Of a DNA stretch of 64,000 bases, positions 63,525-64,000 are shown piece after piece (the stretch's first letter is position 1; each line of letters begins with the position of its first letter). A program made the position numbers and the translations under genes. The DNA comes from Planctomycetota bacterium (lineage in GTDB: Bacteria > Planctomycetota > Planctomycetia > Pirellulales > Pirellulaceae). Where the stretch lies: assembly GCA_963204915.1 (NCBI GenBank), contig CAUJHS010000070.1, positions 31,639 through 95,638 of the forward strand. The letters run 5' to 3'. Under the pieces are notes generated by a model, which was given only the letters and a program-made list of their open reading frames with translations, did no database searches and was not told the origin of the DNA.

Positions 63525-63760
63525 GGCGCCGCCTCGCTTTCATCGTGGTTGCTAATCCACCGGTGAAGCTCCTCGCCAGTGATCCACACGTAGTTGCCTT
63601 CCCGGCGATAGCGAACTCGATTTGTGTAAATCAAATGGCGTTTCAGCCATTCCACGGGGTCAGCCGAATCTATGCCTAATGCGACGGCGGCCGCTGGCAG
63701 GCTGTAATCCAACCGTGGATCGAGAACGCCTACTGCGATTGCGTTTTCTCGATTGCTCAT
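63521..63760 (-). CDS. Small DNA-binding-like protein of the element
   Basis: A 79-residue protein of unrecognised family. The stretch YSLPAAAVALGIDSADPVEWLKRHLIYTNRVRYRREGNYVWITGEELHRWISNH has the order helix, helix, strand-strand wing and final helix seen in excisionase-like winged helices, similar in layout to its downstream neighbour. Both ends overlap neighbouring genes by ATGA (63757-63760 with csrA, 63521-63524 with the next), so the three are translationally coupled. It may be a diverged duplicate of the neighbour. Confidence 0.65.
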   Translation of the reverse strand: MSNRENAIAVGVLDPRLDYSLPAAAVALGIDSADPVEWLKRHLIYTNRVRYRREGNYVWITGEELHRWISNHDESEAAP

Positions 63761-63984
63761 GGCGCATCCTCGGGTGGTAGGTCCAGGTGCAGCAGCAACC
63801 CGTCGTGCGGGTGCGGGTCCAGTTCCAGAGCGATTCGAAGGTCGGCAATTTCGCCGCGGCGGATCGGCACGTTCTCCGGCGCTTCGATCGCCAGACGCAC
63901 GCGGCGCCCGACCGATAGCACTTTGACGGTAATGCAGCCAGCAATGACGACGCGCTCGCCTGGCTTTCGGGATAGAACCAGCAT
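63757..63984 (-). CDS. csrA: CsrA/RsmA-family RNA-binding carbon storage regulator, element-borne
   Basis: The start at ATG 63984 is set by the universal MLVLSRK N-terminus and GGGAG upstream, giving 75 residues. CsrA is a homodimer that binds GGA in mRNA leaders and controls translation. Visible residues: L4 and R6, GERVVIAGCITVKVLSV, VRLAIEAPENVPIRRGEI. R43 corresponds to the RNA-contacting R44 of E. coli CsrA, although the following residue is G instead of E. The C-terminal ~25 residues (LRIALELDPHPHDGLLLHLD) differ from chromosomal CsrAs. It is the first gene of the csrA-HTH-HTH operon within the element. Confidence 0.9.
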   Translation of the reverse strand: MLVLSRKPGERVVIAGCITVKVLSVGRRVRLAIEAPENVPIRRGEIADLRIALELDPHPHDGLLLHLDLPPEDAP

Positions 63985-64000
63985 GGCGACTCCCAAGAAA

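Noticed and set aside
1..64000. tRNA, rRNA, riboswitch or CRISPR loci
   Set aside because: No tRNA-like cloverleaf, rRNA segment, known riboswitch core or CRISPR array was recognised in the intergenic stretches when read by eye.

Overview
The window looks like a chromosomal piece of a planctomycete, most likely a Pirellulales-type bacterium. The indicators are family-level: a DUF1592/DUF1588/DUF1585 cytochrome c protein next to a DUF1552 protein, a DUF1549/DUF1553 protein, a DUF1501 gene, an FG-GAP/UnbV protein coupled to an FGE-like protein, NHL-repeat and CHAD proteins, a membrane-anchored Ser/Thr-kinase-like protein, and surface giants that begin with the planctomycete LEPR-XLL type motif. 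No rRNA, tRNA or CRISPR array was recognised.

Layout. 1-5.9 kb: 3' part of an FG-GAP/ASPIC-UnbV protein, an FGE-like protein overlapping it by 4 bases, and a large MscK-like channel on the other strand. 6.1-16 kb: NHL protein, folD, ClpP-like protease, epoxide-hydrolase-like enzyme, beta-helix protein, an operon of small secreted protein, HEAT protein and B12/radical-SAM protein, then a nitronate monooxygenase. 16.3-22 kb: hypothetical secreted protein; a minus-strand set of HD hydrolase, membrane protein and TPR-like membrane protein; a CBS-domain protein; a lipoprotein. 22.5-43.8 kb: two giant surface proteins. The first carries cohesin-like and dockerin-like segments. The second is about 6,160 residues but is split into two frames (25349-32149 and 32146-43842). 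43.9-46.7 kb: coiled-coil protein and MarR regulator. 47-50.5 kb: DUF1592-DUF1552 pair. 50.6-55.2 kb: kinase-like protein plus a secreted partner, and a CHAD protein. 55.3-61.2 kb: DUF1549/1553 protein, metal-binding cysteine-rich protein, an operon of small protein, dual-specificity phosphatase and CoaB-type ligase, a gene-free 0.6 kb, and a RimI-like acetyltransferase.

61.3-64 kb: a DUF1501 gene is cut after its conserved WGGPAQ segment by an integrated element. The visible element part encodes a serine recombinase whose last codons and stop lie in the host gene. Upstream of it is an operon of csrA and two small helix-turn-helix proteins, closed by an intrinsic terminator. The other end of the element is outside the window.

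The most notable items are the frame break in the giant protein, a von Willebrand A-like domain nested in its beta-helix region, an apparently unnamed repeat family (DGxTFxI...FEFD) in its second half, shared N- and C-terminal signatures of the two giants, and the csrA-bearing element inserted in DUF1501. Assignments come from reading motifs by eye. No database search was run, so family names for divergent proteins are inferences.
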